Assembly (NCBI GenBank): GCA_029259935.1 | Contig: JAJDEH010000019.1 | Location: forward strand, 21,564 to 85,563 | Direction: 5' to 3' | DNA length: 64,000 nucleotides | From: Planctomycetota bacterium | GTDB taxonomy: Bacteria; Planctomycetota; Planctomycetia; Pirellulales; Pirellulaceae | Shown here: positions 19,028 through 27,923 of the stretch, piece after piece | Numbering within the stretch: the stretch's first letter is position 1 | Layout of the letters: each line of letters begins with the position of its first letter | The notes under the pieces: generated by a model | What the model was told of the DNA's origin: nothing | Seen by the model: the letters and a program-made list of their open reading frames with translations, nothing else | Databases searched by the model: none | Program-made: the position numbers and the translations under genes

Positions 19028-21166
19028 ATGATTCGCAGACTGTCTTTGCTCATTTTATTGATTGCCGCCCACTTCAACTTACATGCCGTATCTGCCCAGA
19101 CGGCATATCCGATGCTGATGGATTTGAGTCCCGTGGCGGCAGAAGTCGGCCAGACCTCCGAGCACACGATTCACTCCCGGCATGACATGAGCGGTGCCTA
19201 CCAGATCGTGGTCACCGGCGAGGGCGTAACGGCGGAAGTCGTGCTGCCGGAAGTGAAGGCAGAAGAGAAGGACAAGGAAAAAGCCAAAGACAAAGCCAAG
19301 GCCAAAAAGAAAGATTTAGTAGAACTAAAAGTGCGGTTCACCGTGGCGGCCGATGCCAAGCTGGGCGTCCGCGACTTTCGCCTCGCTACTCCGCAAGGCG
19401 CGAGCACCCTGGGCCAGGTTGTCATCGTCCGCGATCCCGTCGTCCAGGAAAGCGGCGACAACAGCGCCGCCGAAAAGGCAACCGCGGTAACGTTGCCCGC
19501 CACGATTTGCGGCACGATTGAAAAGGCCGAAGACGTCGACTTTTACAAGTTCCCGGTCAAGGCTGGTGCCAGTTGGAGCTTTCATGTTCGCTCCAACCGG
19601 CTGCAAAATCGCATTCATGATTTGCAACAACACTCCGATCCGATTCTGACTTTGCGGGCCGCATCCGGAACGACCGTCGCCGCGTCGGATAATCACTTTT
19701 ATGGCGACCCGTTCATCCATCATCGCTTCGAGCAAGATGGCGAGTATTTGCTCGAAATTCGCGACGTGCGTTATCAGGGCAACAAGTACTGGCAGTACAG
19801 CATTGAGGTCAGCGATCGGGCGTTCGTCTCAAACGTCTATCCCTTGGCGGTCGCGCCGGGACAAGAAGTCGAGCTTGAGATGGTGGGCGTTCAACTGCCG
19901 GAGAATCCCATGACCCGGTTGGCCGTCCCCATGGAATTGCCGCCGGGACCGCATCGCTTGCCACTGGCCATCGGCGATGGCGAAACGAATCCCGTGCCGC
20001 TGGTGGTCAGCGATTCACCTTTGGTATTGGAAGCGAAGGGCGATAACAACTTGGCGGCTGGGGCAGCGATGGTCACCGTGCCGGGCGGCATTAACGGTCG
20101 GATTGACGTGGAAGCGGACGTCGACTGCTTTGCATTTGAAGCCAAGAAGGGAGAGAGATATTCCTTCGAGGTGGTCGCCCGCCGCCAACAATCCAACTTG
20201 GATCCGCATTTGCGCATCCTGAATGCGGAAGGAAAACAGCTTCAACTGAACGACGACATGCGGATCGACAAACGTAACTACGCCGATTCGTTGATCGAAA
20301 ACTGGACTGTCCCCGCCGATGGCAAGTACGTCATGGAGATTCGCGACTTGCACTTGAGGGGCGGTGCGGAATTCGTCTACTTCATTCAAGTGACGCGCAG
20401 CGAGCCATTCATTCAGTTGTTTGCGGACACCGACAAGACATTGCTCACGCCCGGAACCAACGGCGTATTGTTCGTCCGAGTCAAACGTAAGAACGGATTT
20501 GAGGGCGAAGTCGCGCTGAATATTGAAGGGCTGCCGCAGGGCGTGACCGCCGTTTGCGGCCGCATTCTGGCGAAACGGGATGACGGATGCATTGTGCTGC
20601 GGGCGGCCGGCGACGCGCCCATGGCGATGGCCAACGTCACCATCACGGGCACGTCCACGCATCAACCGGCCGAAGGCGAAGCGATCACGGTGACGGCCAC
20701 CGCCCGGCCATATCAAGAGACGTACATGCCGGGTGGCGGGCGAGGACATTATCCGGTCGAACTGCATTCGGTTTCCGTCGGGGCGGCCAGCGACATTCGC
20801 AAAGTGACGTTGAGTGCCATGGAAGTGTCGTTGAAGCCGGGCGAATCGCAAAAGATCGATATCACGATCGAGCGGGCCGAGGGGTTTGAAAAGAACGTGA
20901 CGCTGGATGTACTCTACAAACATCTGAGCAGCGTTTACGGCGATCCGCTGCCGAAAGGCGTGACGCTCGACGCCGGCAACAGCAAGACCTTACTAACCGG
21001 CAAGGAAACGCAAGGGCATATTACCTTGAAGGCTGCCGCCGATGTTACGCCGACCGACCACCAACAAATCTGCATCATGGCCAACGTTTCCCTGAACTTC
21101 GTCATGAAAGCAACCTACGCCAGCGAACCGGTTTTGCTGAGCGTGGAAGCGGTTGAAAAGAAATGA
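19028..21166 (+). CDS. Secreted PPC-domain protein with Lys/Glu-rich insert
   Basis: 712 residues. Signal peptide MIRRLSLLILLIAAHFNLHAVSA. The N-terminal Ig-like segment (YPMLMDLSPVAAEVGQTSEH) is followed by a highly charged insert near residues 72-97 (KEKAKDKAKAKKK). Two PPC-type modules are marked by DVDFYKFPVKAGASWSFHV and DVDCFAFEAKKGERYSFEV. A further beta-rich region contains FLVRVKRKNGFEGEV-type NPCBM/Ig-like repeats to the C-terminus. Architecture resembles the partial gene at 1-1882. Its TGA stop overlaps the ATG of the next gene (ATGA), so the reductase is translationally coupled, which is odd for an exported and a cytoplasmic protein. Confidence 0.87.
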   Translation: MIRRLSLLILLIAAHFNLHAVSAQTAYPMLMDLSPVAAEVGQTSEHTIHSRHDMSGAYQIVVTGEGVTAEVVLPEVKAEEKDKEKAKDKAKAKKKDLVELKVRFTVAADAKLGVRDFRLATPQGASTLGQVVIVRDPVVQESGDNSAAEKATAVTLPATICGTIEKAEDVDFYKFPVKAGASWSFHVRSNRLQNRIHDLQQHSDPILTLRAASGTTVAASDNHFYGDPFIHHRFEQDGEYLLEIRDVRYQGNKYWQYSIEVSDRAFVSNVYPLAVAPGQEVELEMVGVQLPENPMTRLAVPMELPPGPHRLPLAIGDGETNPVPLVVSDSPLVLEAKGDNNLAAGAAMVTVPGGINGRIDVEADVDCFAFEAKKGERYSFEVVARRQQSNLDPHLRILNAEGKQLQLNDDMRIDKRNYADSLIENWTVPADGKYVMEIRDLHLRGGAEFVYFIQVTRSEPFIQLFADTDKTLLTPGTNGVLFVRVKRKNGFEGEVALNIEGLPQGVTAVCGRILAKRDDGCIVLRAAGDAPMAMANVTITGTSTHQPAEGEAITVTATARPYQETYMPGGGRGHYPVELHSVSVGAASDIRKVTLSAMEVSLKPGESQKIDITIERAEGFEKNVTLDVLYKHLSSVYGDPLPKGVTLDAGNSKTLLTGKETQGHITLKAAADVTPTDHQQICIMANVSLNFVMKATYASEPVLLSVEAVEKK

Positions 21167-21930
21167 CCGAGCCAGGCAGCGCGGCGCTGAAAGGGAGAAC
21201 GGCATTGGTGACTGGCGGTGGCCGTGGAATCGGTCGCGCCTGTTGTGTTGCGTTGTCGGAAGCGGGCGCGCGAGTCGCCGTCAACTATCGAAGCAATGCC
21301 GAGGCGGCCGACGAGACCGTATCAACCATTCAGAAGTCCGGTGGACACGCAATCGCGGTCCAAGCGGATGTTGCCAACGAGCGCGAAGTGGCCGACCTGG
21401 TCGACCGCGTCGAACAGGAATGGGGACCCATCGAACTGCTGGTCAACAACGCCGGAGTGTTCGATTATCTGCCGCCCGACGAACTCACTCCCGACATTTG
21501 GCGCAAGACGATGGACGTCAATCTCACGGGAGTTTATTTGGTGACGTGGGCCGTAAAGAATTCGATGATCGATCGCCGGTTCGGCCGCATTGTCAACGTC
21601 TCGTCGATTTCCGGCCTGCGAGCCCGCCCGAATTCGATCGCCTACGCCGTTAGCAAAGCGGGAGTGATTAGCTTTACCAAGTGCATTGCGGAAGCTTGGG
21701 CCGGCCACAACATTCGGGTCAACGCCGTCGCGCCCGGCCTGATCGATACTGAAATTCTGAGCATCGTCGATCAGCAGGCTTTGGACGCGATTACCGCCGC
21801 GACCCCCATGCAGCGAATGGGAACGCCGGATGAAATCGCCCAACTCGTCCGTTTTCTACTCTCGGACGCCGCGAGCTTCATGACCGGACAAACCCTTGTC
21901 GCCGACGGTGGGCGCGTCACGCTGCCGTAA
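21163..21930 (+). CDS. FabG-like short-chain dehydrogenase/reductase (3-oxoacyl-ACP reductase family)
   Basis: 255 residues, the usual SDR length. The nucleotide-binding motif TGGGRGIG is near residue 17, NNAGV near 95, and the catalytic Ser (NVSSISGLRA) with Y-x-x-x-K (YAVSKAG) follow. The end AAGFMTGQ-like segment reads DAASFMTGQTLVADGG, typical of FabG, which reduces beta-ketoacyl-ACP with NADPH. Many SDRs have other substrates, so the symbol is not assigned. Overlaps the preceding PPC gene by four bases. Confidence 0.9.
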   Translation: MTEPGSAALKGRTALVTGGGRGIGRACCVALSEAGARVAVNYRSNAEAADETVSTIQKSGGHAIAVQADVANEREVADLVDRVEQEWGPIELLVNNAGVFDYLPPDELTPDIWRKTMDVNLTGVYLVTWAVKNSMIDRRFGRIVNVSSISGLRARPNSIAYAVSKAGVISFTKCIAEAWAGHNIRVNAVAPGLIDTEILSIVDQQALDAITAATPMQRMGTPDEIAQLVRFLLSDAASFMTGQTLVADGGRVTLP

Positions 21931-21936
21931 TCGATA

Positions 21937-22028
21937 GTCGTTGATCGCTCCGCGATCAGAACGCCGGACTGGTAGAGCAATAGCACGGGCACCTATCAAC
22001 GCGCATTGATCGCGAAGCGATCAGCGAC
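21937..22028. repeat. Short palindromic repeat, copies 2 and 3
   Basis: Copy 2 (21937-21957) is on the reverse strand and copy 3 (22008-22028) on the forward strand; both carry the core GATCGC(G/A)AGCGATC or its G variant, with the GCGAC extension. Together they form a larger inverted arrangement between the convergent fabG-like and fliG genes. Confidence 0.75.
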
Positions 22029-22039
22029 AATCCACTCGG

Positions 22040-23041
22040 CTATTCGATCATCTCGTCTTCTTCGTCCGAACTGCCCAGCGAGATTTCGCCGCTGTCTTCT
22101 AGCCGGCGGACGACGTCGACGATTTGTTGTTGCACTGATTCGACGTCCGAGAGCCGTACGGGACCCAGGTACTCAATTTCTTCATCGAGCATTTGGGCGG
22201 CTCGTTGCGACATATTGCTGAGGATCTTATCTTTCAAATCCGGACTGGCACCCTTCATGGCCAACGCCCACTGCGAAGTCTCGATGCTCTTCAACAACGC
22301 TTGTATGTCCTTGGCACCGAGCTTGAGGATATCCTCGAAGACGAACATCAAGCGGCGAATTTCCTCGACCAGGTCGGGATCTTCTTGAGCCAGGTTTTCC
22401 AGCAGGGCCCGTTCGGTCGTGCGATCCGTGACGTTCAGGATTTCAGCCACACTGGGGATACCGCCGGCATTTTCGTACTGCTGGCTCATGACGTTGACCA
22501 TTCGGTTTTGAAGTCCCTCTTCGACTTCAGCAATCACTTCCGGGCTGGTCTGGCCCATGTTCGCAATGCGTCCGATGACCGACAACTGGCGTTCGGAAGA
22601 CAGGTTGGAAATAATTTCGGCACCGTAACTTGGCGGCAAGTGCGACAGGATCAAGGCGATTGTTTGGGGATGCTCGTCGTTGACAAACGTTTGCAGGTTT
22701 TGCGGGTCGACCTTTTTCAAAAATCCGAACGGCAGGGCCTCGACCGATTGCATCACGTTGTCAAGCGTCGTGCCGGCTTGTTTGCCGAGTGCCTTTTGCA
22801 CCAAGTTCTTAGCCAGGCTCAAGCCGCCCGCTTCGACGCCCAAGGCATTTGGATTGGCCTCGGCGAAATCTTGTATGATCGATTCTTGTTCCTCGCTGCT
22901 GATGCGGTCCAGCTGGGCGATTTCAATGGAAACCGCTTCCACCTGCTTGGGTTCCAGCTTGCCAAGAACGTCGGCCGCGTCCTCTTCGGGAAGGCTCATC
23001 AGCAGAACGGCGGCTTTGCGAATGTTTTCTGATTTTGCCAT
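22040..23041 (-). CDS. fliG: Flagellar motor switch protein FliG
   Basis: 333 residues from the ATG at 23041 (MAKSENIRKAAVLLMSLPEEDAADVL); a TTG three codons upstream is in frame but less likely. The family's three parts are visible: N-terminal domain, middle domain with the EHPQTIALILSHL motif (here DEHPQTIALILSHLPP), and the C-terminal torque domain (FVFEDILKLGAKDIQALLKSIE, LDEEIEYLGPVRLSDVESVQQ). FliG forms the switch ring that couples the MotAB stator to the flagellar rotor. No other flagellar gene lies in the window, so its partners are elsewhere. Confidence 0.96.
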   Translation of the reverse strand: MAKSENIRKAAVLLMSLPEEDAADVLGKLEPKQVEAVSIEIAQLDRISSEEQESIIQDFAEANPNALGVEAGGLSLAKNLVQKALGKQAGTTLDNVMQSVEALPFGFLKKVDPQNLQTFVNDEHPQTIALILSHLPPSYGAEIISNLSSERQLSVIGRIANMGQTSPEVIAEVEEGLQNRMVNVMSQQYENAGGIPSVAEILNVTDRTTERALLENLAQEDPDLVEEIRRLMFVFEDILKLGAKDIQALLKSIETSQWALAMKGASPDLKDKILSNMSQRAAQMLDEEIEYLGPVRLSDVESVQQQIVDVVRRLEDSGEISLGSSDEEDEMIE

Positions 23042-23290
23042 GGTGACCAAGACTCGATTTCGACCAGGAATTTCCGGCGCTGAGGCATCGGGATTGGAGC
23101 AGTGGCCCTAGCCTGCCCTCTCAGCCTGAATGCTGCACGCCAGCTTGCGCTTTCCAAAGAGAAGCACTCGTCATTCGTGCTTCATCGTCCGTTTCTGCCA
23201 ACAACATTGAGAGAATCGGTCCAGAAACAGCTAGCAACCGCAAGGACGATGCAATCAAACCAACCGCGCCGATTGTCGCCCCGCCCTCTC

Positions 23291-23782
23291 TTATTCCCCA
23301 GAAAGCTGGCAGACTCCCCACTGGCCGAAATTCTCATCGACGCCGATACGAATGTTTTGCGGACGTTTGCCCGTGCGCGATTCCAAGGCGTCGAGCAGGC
23401 GCTGCGCGATATAGCGGGCGATCAGCTCCGCCGTTGTATTGGGAATCGGCAATATCAAACAGTCTTCGCGCGGAAAGATCCAGCGCCGCTCTTCAAAGGT
23501 CACTTGCACTTCGCGGTCGGTCTCTTGTACCCGAATCATCGGATGCGTGCTGGGCAGCAGCATGCGATGGTCGAGTTCGTCGACAATCCCCTTCAGCGTG
23601 TCGCGCAGCGCGATGAAGTCGATGACGTAGTGGTTCTCGTCCAGCGGCCCGTGGACCTCGGCCGAGACGCGCCAGTTATGTCCGTGCAGCCGTTCGCAGA
23701 TATTCCCATTGAACGTAATAAAATGAGCGGCACTGAAGACAAGATACTCTTTGTCCAAATGGACATGATAGGATTCAGTCAT
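23291..23782 (-). CDS. 6-pyruvoyltetrahydropterin synthase / QueD-like protein
   Basis: 163 residues from the ATG at 23782 (GAGAAG eight bases upstream); a TTG six codons earlier is also in frame. Zinc ligands and the catalytic Cys appear in FSAAHFITFNGNICERLHGHNW (CxxxHGH), and VIDFIALRDTLKGIVDELDHRML carries the usual D-H pair. The family converts dihydroneopterin triphosphate to 6-pyruvoyltetrahydropterin or 6-carboxytetrahydropterin. The immediate downstream neighbour is a CitG-like gene; a PTPS-CitG-like pairing is also found with tetrahydromethanopterin genes in some planctomycetes as I recall, so that pathway is an alternative to queuosine synthesis. Confidence 0.9.
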   Translation of the reverse strand: MTESYHVHLDKEYLVFSAAHFITFNGNICERLHGHNWRVSAEVHGPLDENHYVIDFIALRDTLKGIVDELDHRMLLPSTHPMIRVQETDREVQVTFEERRWIFPREDCLILPIPNTTAELIARYIAQRLLDALESRTGKRPQNIRIGVDENFGQWGVCQLSGE

Positions 23783-23863
23783 CGTTGGTACTTCTCGCAA
23801 TGAGCCTACATGCCGGGGGCTGGATCTTCATGTGATCATCGAAACGGTGTCATCGAAACGGCG

Positions 23864-24718
23864 TCATCGAAATGGTGGTTCGACTATTTGATCTCGTAAT
23901 GCGGCGAACAGACCGGCCGCGATCAGATCTGCGGTCGTCCCCGGGTTTCTCTGATTCCCATCGCCACGGAGCCAAAAGTCGAGGTCTGACAGGGCACGCT
24001 GGTAGCCTTCGTCGCCCGGTTCACCCGCATCGAGGGCCCGACCGGCAAGCGCCGCGGACTTCGCGGCGGTCACCGCGCCGCACTTGCGCGCGATGAAGCT
24101 GTCAGGATAATCGCTCATCAAATGAACATGGGTATGAACAATCGTATCCGTCAGGGACCACCCGAGCGACCGTCCTCGTTGCAGCTTGGGAACGACCACC
24201 CGCAAGACTTGCTCAAATCCATTCATATATTGCCTGGCGACCAAGTCGCGGTCGGCGGCGGCGCGCATCGCGGCGAGCAGGTCGCTGGGAGGGGCGTCGG
24301 CAATGTCCATGTCGTCGACTTTTCCCAACCCGGCTGGACTAGCGAGGTTAATCGCCTCGTAAACCATCTCGGCATCGTGCTCGGTAAGCCCTGCTAACAC
24401 CCGCCGAATACCTTCTTCGCAAGATTCCGAGGGACTAACCGCCGCCAGCGGCGCGATCAGCAGCACGGTTCCTAGGTTGGTGTTGGTTTGCACTAGCTCG
24501 CGCGTCGCGCGGATGGCGGTCAGCACGGCTTGGCCGACTCCCGTTTCGTGGGCCGTTTGCATGGCGGGAGCGATTGCGACGGCACTCACCGCGAAATCAT
24601 CAAATGTCAGATCCTCGAAATCCGCGCCGCGATGCACGTTACCCGGTTTGGGCGCTGTCACTTCCAGCAAACAACCCAATGTCGCGCACTGTCCGATCGT
24701 CAGCCGTGTACTGTTCAT
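23864..24718 (-). CDS. CitG-like protein (triphosphoribosyl-dephospho-CoA synthase family)
   Basis: 284 residues from the ATG at 24718 (MNSTRLTIGQCATLGCLLEV). A much longer open frame upstream is only the antisense-frame overlap with the hydrolase gene and is not used; the start overlaps that gene's stop by four bases. Family motifs are EVTAPKPGNVHRGADFEDLTF, TNTNLGTVLLIAPLAAV and LPSD-type DPSDLLAAM (here ADAPPSDLLAAMRAAADRDL). CitG/MdcB enzymes make the prosthetic-group precursor of citrate lyase or malonate decarboxylase, but no such lyase genes are nearby. Related proteins of unknown role sit in C1-metabolism clusters. Confidence 0.8.
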   Translation of the reverse strand: MNSTRLTIGQCATLGCLLEVTAPKPGNVHRGADFEDLTFDDFAVSAVAIAPAMQTAHETGVGQAVLTAIRATRELVQTNTNLGTVLLIAPLAAVSPSESCEEGIRRVLAGLTEHDAEMVYEAINLASPAGLGKVDDMDIADAPPSDLLAAMRAAADRDLVARQYMNGFEQVLRVVVPKLQRGRSLGWSLTDTIVHTHVHLMSDYPDSFIARKCGAVTAAKSAALAGRALDAGEPGDEGYQRALSDLDFWLRGDGNQRNPGTTADLIAAGLFAALRDQIVEPPFR

Positions 24719-25629
24719 CCGCTTGGTTTCGTGGTCGCAAGGGAATCTTCCACGGGGTTCTCTTGAAAGAACTCGTGCAACAGCGGAATGATCTCCTCGT
24801 GCGCGTCTTCCACGACATAGTGACCGGCGTCGGCCAGTCGGCTGACATCCGCCTCCGGCCAGCTCTTCAAAAGACGATCCAAACAAGCGGGCGTGAAGCA
24901 CCAGTCTTTCATTCCCCAAATCAGCTTGATGGGACGATTTCCAAGCGCCGGCAGCCCTGCTTCGAGTTGCTCTAACAGTTGCCACGTCGCATGCCGGCGA
25001 GATGTGGGAATGTCGCGCACGAACCTGTAGTTGGCGATCCGGTGAGACCACGAATTGTAAGGCGCAAGCAAGCCGGCCTTGACCGCGGCAGTCATGCGTT
25101 CCGGTTTTTCAACGGCCATTCGAACGGCCGCGCCGGCAAACGCATTCAAACCTTGAACGGCGATCTTGCCCAGAATAGGAATCCGGCAGATCCGGATTCG
25201 GAACGGAATAAACGGCGGCGGAAAGGCACCTGTATTGAAAAGCACCAGCCGCGTGAATCGTTCCGGCCGTGCGAGGACCGCTCCCAGCCCAATCGCGCCA
25301 CCCCAATCGTGAGCCATTAATGTCGTGTCGCGCAGATCGAGCTGATCGACAAGCCGCACTAGATTCTCGGTGTGCCGGGCCAGCGTGTAAGAATAACGCG
25401 AGGGTTTGTCGCTAAGTCCACAACCAACATGGTCCGGCGCGATGGTTCGAAACTCGGTCCGAAACTCTTGAATCAGGTTCCGCCAATAAAATGACCAAGT
25501 CGGATTACCGTGCACCATCAACAGGGGCGGCCCCTGGCCCTCATCGACATAATGATAGCGCAACGAATCCAGACGCAGTTCATGCGAAGCGAAAGGGTAC
25601 AGCGATCGCCAATCTTCTTCCATCCTCAT
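24715..25629 (-). CDS. Alpha/beta hydrolase, haloalkane dehalogenase-like
   Basis: 304 residues. The oxyanion motif HGNPTWS is at about 40-46, the nucleophile elbow HDWGGAIG has Asp108 as nucleophile, the acid lies in LIWGMKDWCFTP and the catalytic His in ADAGHYVVEDA. An Asp nucleophile with HGNPT and a Trp next to it is the haloalkane dehalogenase pattern, shared by OleB-type and other Asp-type hydrolases. The substrate is not known. The gene ends four bases into the CitG-like gene, so the two are coupled. Confidence 0.85.
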   Translation of the reverse strand: MRMEEDWRSLYPFASHELRLDSLRYHYVDEGQGPPLLMVHGNPTWSFYWRNLIQEFRTEFRTIAPDHVGCGLSDKPSRYSYTLARHTENLVRLVDQLDLRDTTLMAHDWGGAIGLGAVLARPERFTRLVLFNTGAFPPPFIPFRIRICRIPILGKIAVQGLNAFAGAAVRMAVEKPERMTAAVKAGLLAPYNSWSHRIANYRFVRDIPTSRRHATWQLLEQLEAGLPALGNRPIKLIWGMKDWCFTPACLDRLLKSWPEADVSRLADAGHYVVEDAHEEIIPLLHEFFQENPVEDSLATTKPSG

Positions 25630-25708
25630 GATGATAACGAGTTGTCAGACTCGTTGACACCGACCCGTGTCGTTGTTCACTCCGCGAACCCATTGTTCCA
25701 GCAAGGGG

Positions 25709-26548
25709 CTAAACGGCTTCCAGGGCACCGGACAGGAACTCAAACGCGCGCCGTGCCGCATCGGGTCCTTCGTGACTATGGCGGCTCAGCTCGACATGCA
25801 GTCCGCCCGAGTAACCGATCTCGGCAAGTGCCTGCAAGATGGGGCCAAATTCCATGTCGCCTTCTCCGAACATGAGATGCTCGTGAACGCCGACTCGCAT
25901 GTCTTCGATGTGGACATTCGCGATCCGTTCTTTCCATTTCCGGATATAGTCGGCAATCGGGACTTCGCCCAAGCAGTGGAGATGCCCGACGTCCATGGTG
26001 AGCCGCAGATTGGGCGGCGAGTCCATTTCGTCGAGCAGTTGGGAAAATCGTTCCATTGCGTCGATGAACATACCCGGCTCGGGCTCGAAGGCGATCGTCA
26101 CGTCACGTTGTTCGGCGTAGTCGATCACGGGCCGCAATCCCGACACAAGACGCCACATCGCCTCGTCCGTGGAGACGTCGTCGCGCATGATGCCCGACCA
26201 CAGCGACACCGCGTCGCTGCCAAGCTGGGCGGCAATGTCGACCGCGCGACAAAGAAAATCGATTCGCTGGTGGCGCTGTTCGGAATCCGCGGTCATGAGA
26301 GTCGGTTCGTGCTTGACGCGGGGGTCGAGCAGGAATCTGGCGCCTGTCTCCACAACATTGCGGAATGCGTGTTGGTCCAAGACTCGTCGCATCTCCGCGA
26401 TCCGCTGGGGCAGTTCGTCGGCAAAAGGATTCAACACGTGATGATCGACAGTGATGGCCACCGAGCGATAGCCGATTTCCGACAATACTTCGATCGCTTG
26501 CAAAGGATCGTGATGGGCGAGACCGTTGGTGTTGTAGCCGAGTAGCAT
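25709..26548 (-). CDS. Sugar phosphate isomerase/epimerase-like TIM-barrel protein
   Basis: 279 residues from the ATG at 26548; a TTG seven codons upstream is also in frame. The xylose-isomerase-like barrel shows the metal-site segments FEPEPG (Glu), LTMDVGHLHCLGEV (Asp/His), VHIEDMRVGVHEHLMFGEGDMEFG (His and Asp) and GGLHVELSR (Glu). The set agrees with divalent-metal isomerases or epimerases, but the true substrate cannot be read from the sequence. It is in the same direction as the hydrolase and CitG-like genes downstream. Confidence 0.82.
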   Translation of the reverse strand: MLLGYNTNGLAHHDPLQAIEVLSEIGYRSVAITVDHHVLNPFADELPQRIAEMRRVLDQHAFRNVVETGARFLLDPRVKHEPTLMTADSEQRHQRIDFLCRAVDIAAQLGSDAVSLWSGIMRDDVSTDEAMWRLVSGLRPVIDYAEQRDVTIAFEPEPGMFIDAMERFSQLLDEMDSPPNLRLTMDVGHLHCLGEVPIADYIRKWKERIANVHIEDMRVGVHEHLMFGEGDMEFGPILQALAEIGYSGGLHVELSRHSHEGPDAARRAFEFLSGALEAV

Positions 26549-26595
26549 GTGTTGTTTGAGGCCTTCCAAATAATGGGTCGCGATTCTGACGCCGT

Positions 26596-26616
26596 GATCG
26601 CGAAGAGATCAGCGAC
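26596..26616. repeat. Short palindromic repeat, copy 4
   Basis: GATCGCGAAGAGATC followed by AGCGAC, a one-base variant of the repeat at 3307, 21937 and 22008. It lies four bases past the stop of the VWA gene. Confidence 0.65.
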
Positions 26617-26619
26617 AGG

Positions 26620-27693
26620 TCATCGGACAAATCTAAATGTCCCGGCGTGGTCCTTGGCGATCACCTCCAGGGTGGTTCGCCCGGCCTCGCTTTGGAAGCA
26701 AATCGTGTGAATGACGGTTTTCGCGTGAGTTTCGCCGTCGTCGTCGCGAACGAGATTCGCCGCTCGCAAAAACGAAACCGTGTCGTCATGAAACTCGCCA
26801 TCGGAGAGCAGAAAGACGGCATCGGGCTTCATGTTCAACGCAAACCGCATTGAGCTAAGCGGGCGAGTGTCGCCTCCGAAACTGATGCTTTTGATCCAAC
26901 GCCGCAGCTTTGTCTTGTTCCGTTCGGTGGCCGGCACCATGGCCAACTTCGACGCTTTTTCATTGAACATCAAGTGTACGTCCCGATCGAAGAAGAAGAC
27001 GCAAAACGTCTGATTCTTGCCAAGCCGTTCGACCGATTCCAGCAGCTCGGTCGTCGCCCGACTCCACTTGCGACTCTCGTCCATGCTGCGAGAACTGTCG
27101 ACCACAAACACAAACTCATTACCGCTGGCCTGCAAACCAAAGAACTTCGCCGTGCCAACCTGCTGGCCAAATTCTTGAAGGCCGATTCCCTCGGGGCCGG
27201 TTAGCATGCGCAAGTCGTCCGCGTCACCACTGGCCGCTCCTTTACCCAAGTCGCCCGATAGTGCCACTTCAATGGTCGGCAACGAGCCGAGTACCGGCGC
27301 GCCTTTGGCTCGGTCGTCAGCGCCCGTGCTACCGTGTTGCGCGCTGCTGCCGGTTTGGCTAGGCGCTAAGATGGATGGAACCAAATTCGCCAAGTCCGCG
27401 TTGTCCATCCGTGGCCCGCTGTCGACCGTCAGATAGTGCTTGGGTCCTGTCGCGTCGATCGAAGCGGTGATCAGTCCCAGCACTACGACCACGACGGCAT
27501 GGACCGCTCCACTGACCAGCCAGGTTCGAGAACCGCGCCACCAGCGGATGATCCCCCGGTCCTCTTTATTGGGTTCGATCTGAATGCGGAACTTCGTGGA
27601 CACGAACTCGCCGCGAAACCGCTCTCGACGTGGGGGGCGAATCGCCGGCCCTTGGCCGCGAAGAACCGAATTGTCGACCAGGGAGGCGCTCAT
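26620..27693 (-). CDS. Membrane-anchored von Willebrand factor A domain protein
   Basis: 357 residues from the ATG at 27693 (MSASLVDNSVLRGQ); an open frame reaches 81 bases further upstream but that part has no protein-like features. One transmembrane helix (TWLVSGAVHAVVVVVLGLITASI) is followed by a low-complexity linker and a VWA domain with a full MIDAS set (FVVDSSRSMDE, FGGDTRPL, LLSDGEFHDD). VWA domains bind partners through a metal ion. Similar planctomycete proteins are common and unstudied. Possible pairing with the divergent secreted gene at 27924. Confidence 0.82.
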   Translation of the reverse strand: MSASLVDNSVLRGQGPAIRPPRRERFRGEFVSTKFRIQIEPNKEDRGIIRWWRGSRTWLVSGAVHAVVVVVLGLITASIDATGPKHYLTVDSGPRMDNADLANLVPSILAPSQTGSSAQHGSTGADDRAKGAPVLGSLPTIEVALSGDLGKGAASGDADDLRMLTGPEGIGLQEFGQQVGTAKFFGLQASGNEFVFVVDSSRSMDESRKWSRATTELLESVERLGKNQTFCVFFFDRDVHLMFNEKASKLAMVPATERNKTKLRRWIKSISFGGDTRPLSSMRFALNMKPDAVFLLSDGEFHDDTVSFLRAANLVRDDDGETHAKTVIHTICFQSEAGRTTLEVIAKDHAGTFRFVR

Positions 27694-27923
27694 CGAAACT
27701 TCTATCTCTCGCCAGAACCGGGATTTAGAGAGTCTCATTCTCGGCAATGGCCTGCGGTCGGTCAAGCAAAGCAAGGCAACGAACTCACGGAATTCGACCT
27801 AGATATCAATCTTGTCGCACGAATGGACCGCCCCTATACTCCCGCTCCCTTCTCAATTATGCAAACCGCACAATCGTGCGCGCTTGAAAAGCAAGCGCTT
27901 GAAAGCAAGCATGGAGGCTGGCG

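Noticed and set aside
23102..23803. Plus-strand ORF over the PTPS gene
   Set aside because: Composition is that of a shadow of the minus-strand gene, and the PTPS motifs on the other strand are decisive.
23864..25051. Longer CitG-like protein starting near 25051
   Set aside because: The added 111 residues lie antisense-frame within the hydrolase gene, are Arg-rich and lack family motifs; MNSTRLTIGQ at 24718 fits the family start.
26620..27774. VWA protein starting at 27774
   Set aside because: The first 27 residues look untranslated; the ATG at 27693 directly precedes protein-like sequence. Start remains a choice, not proven.
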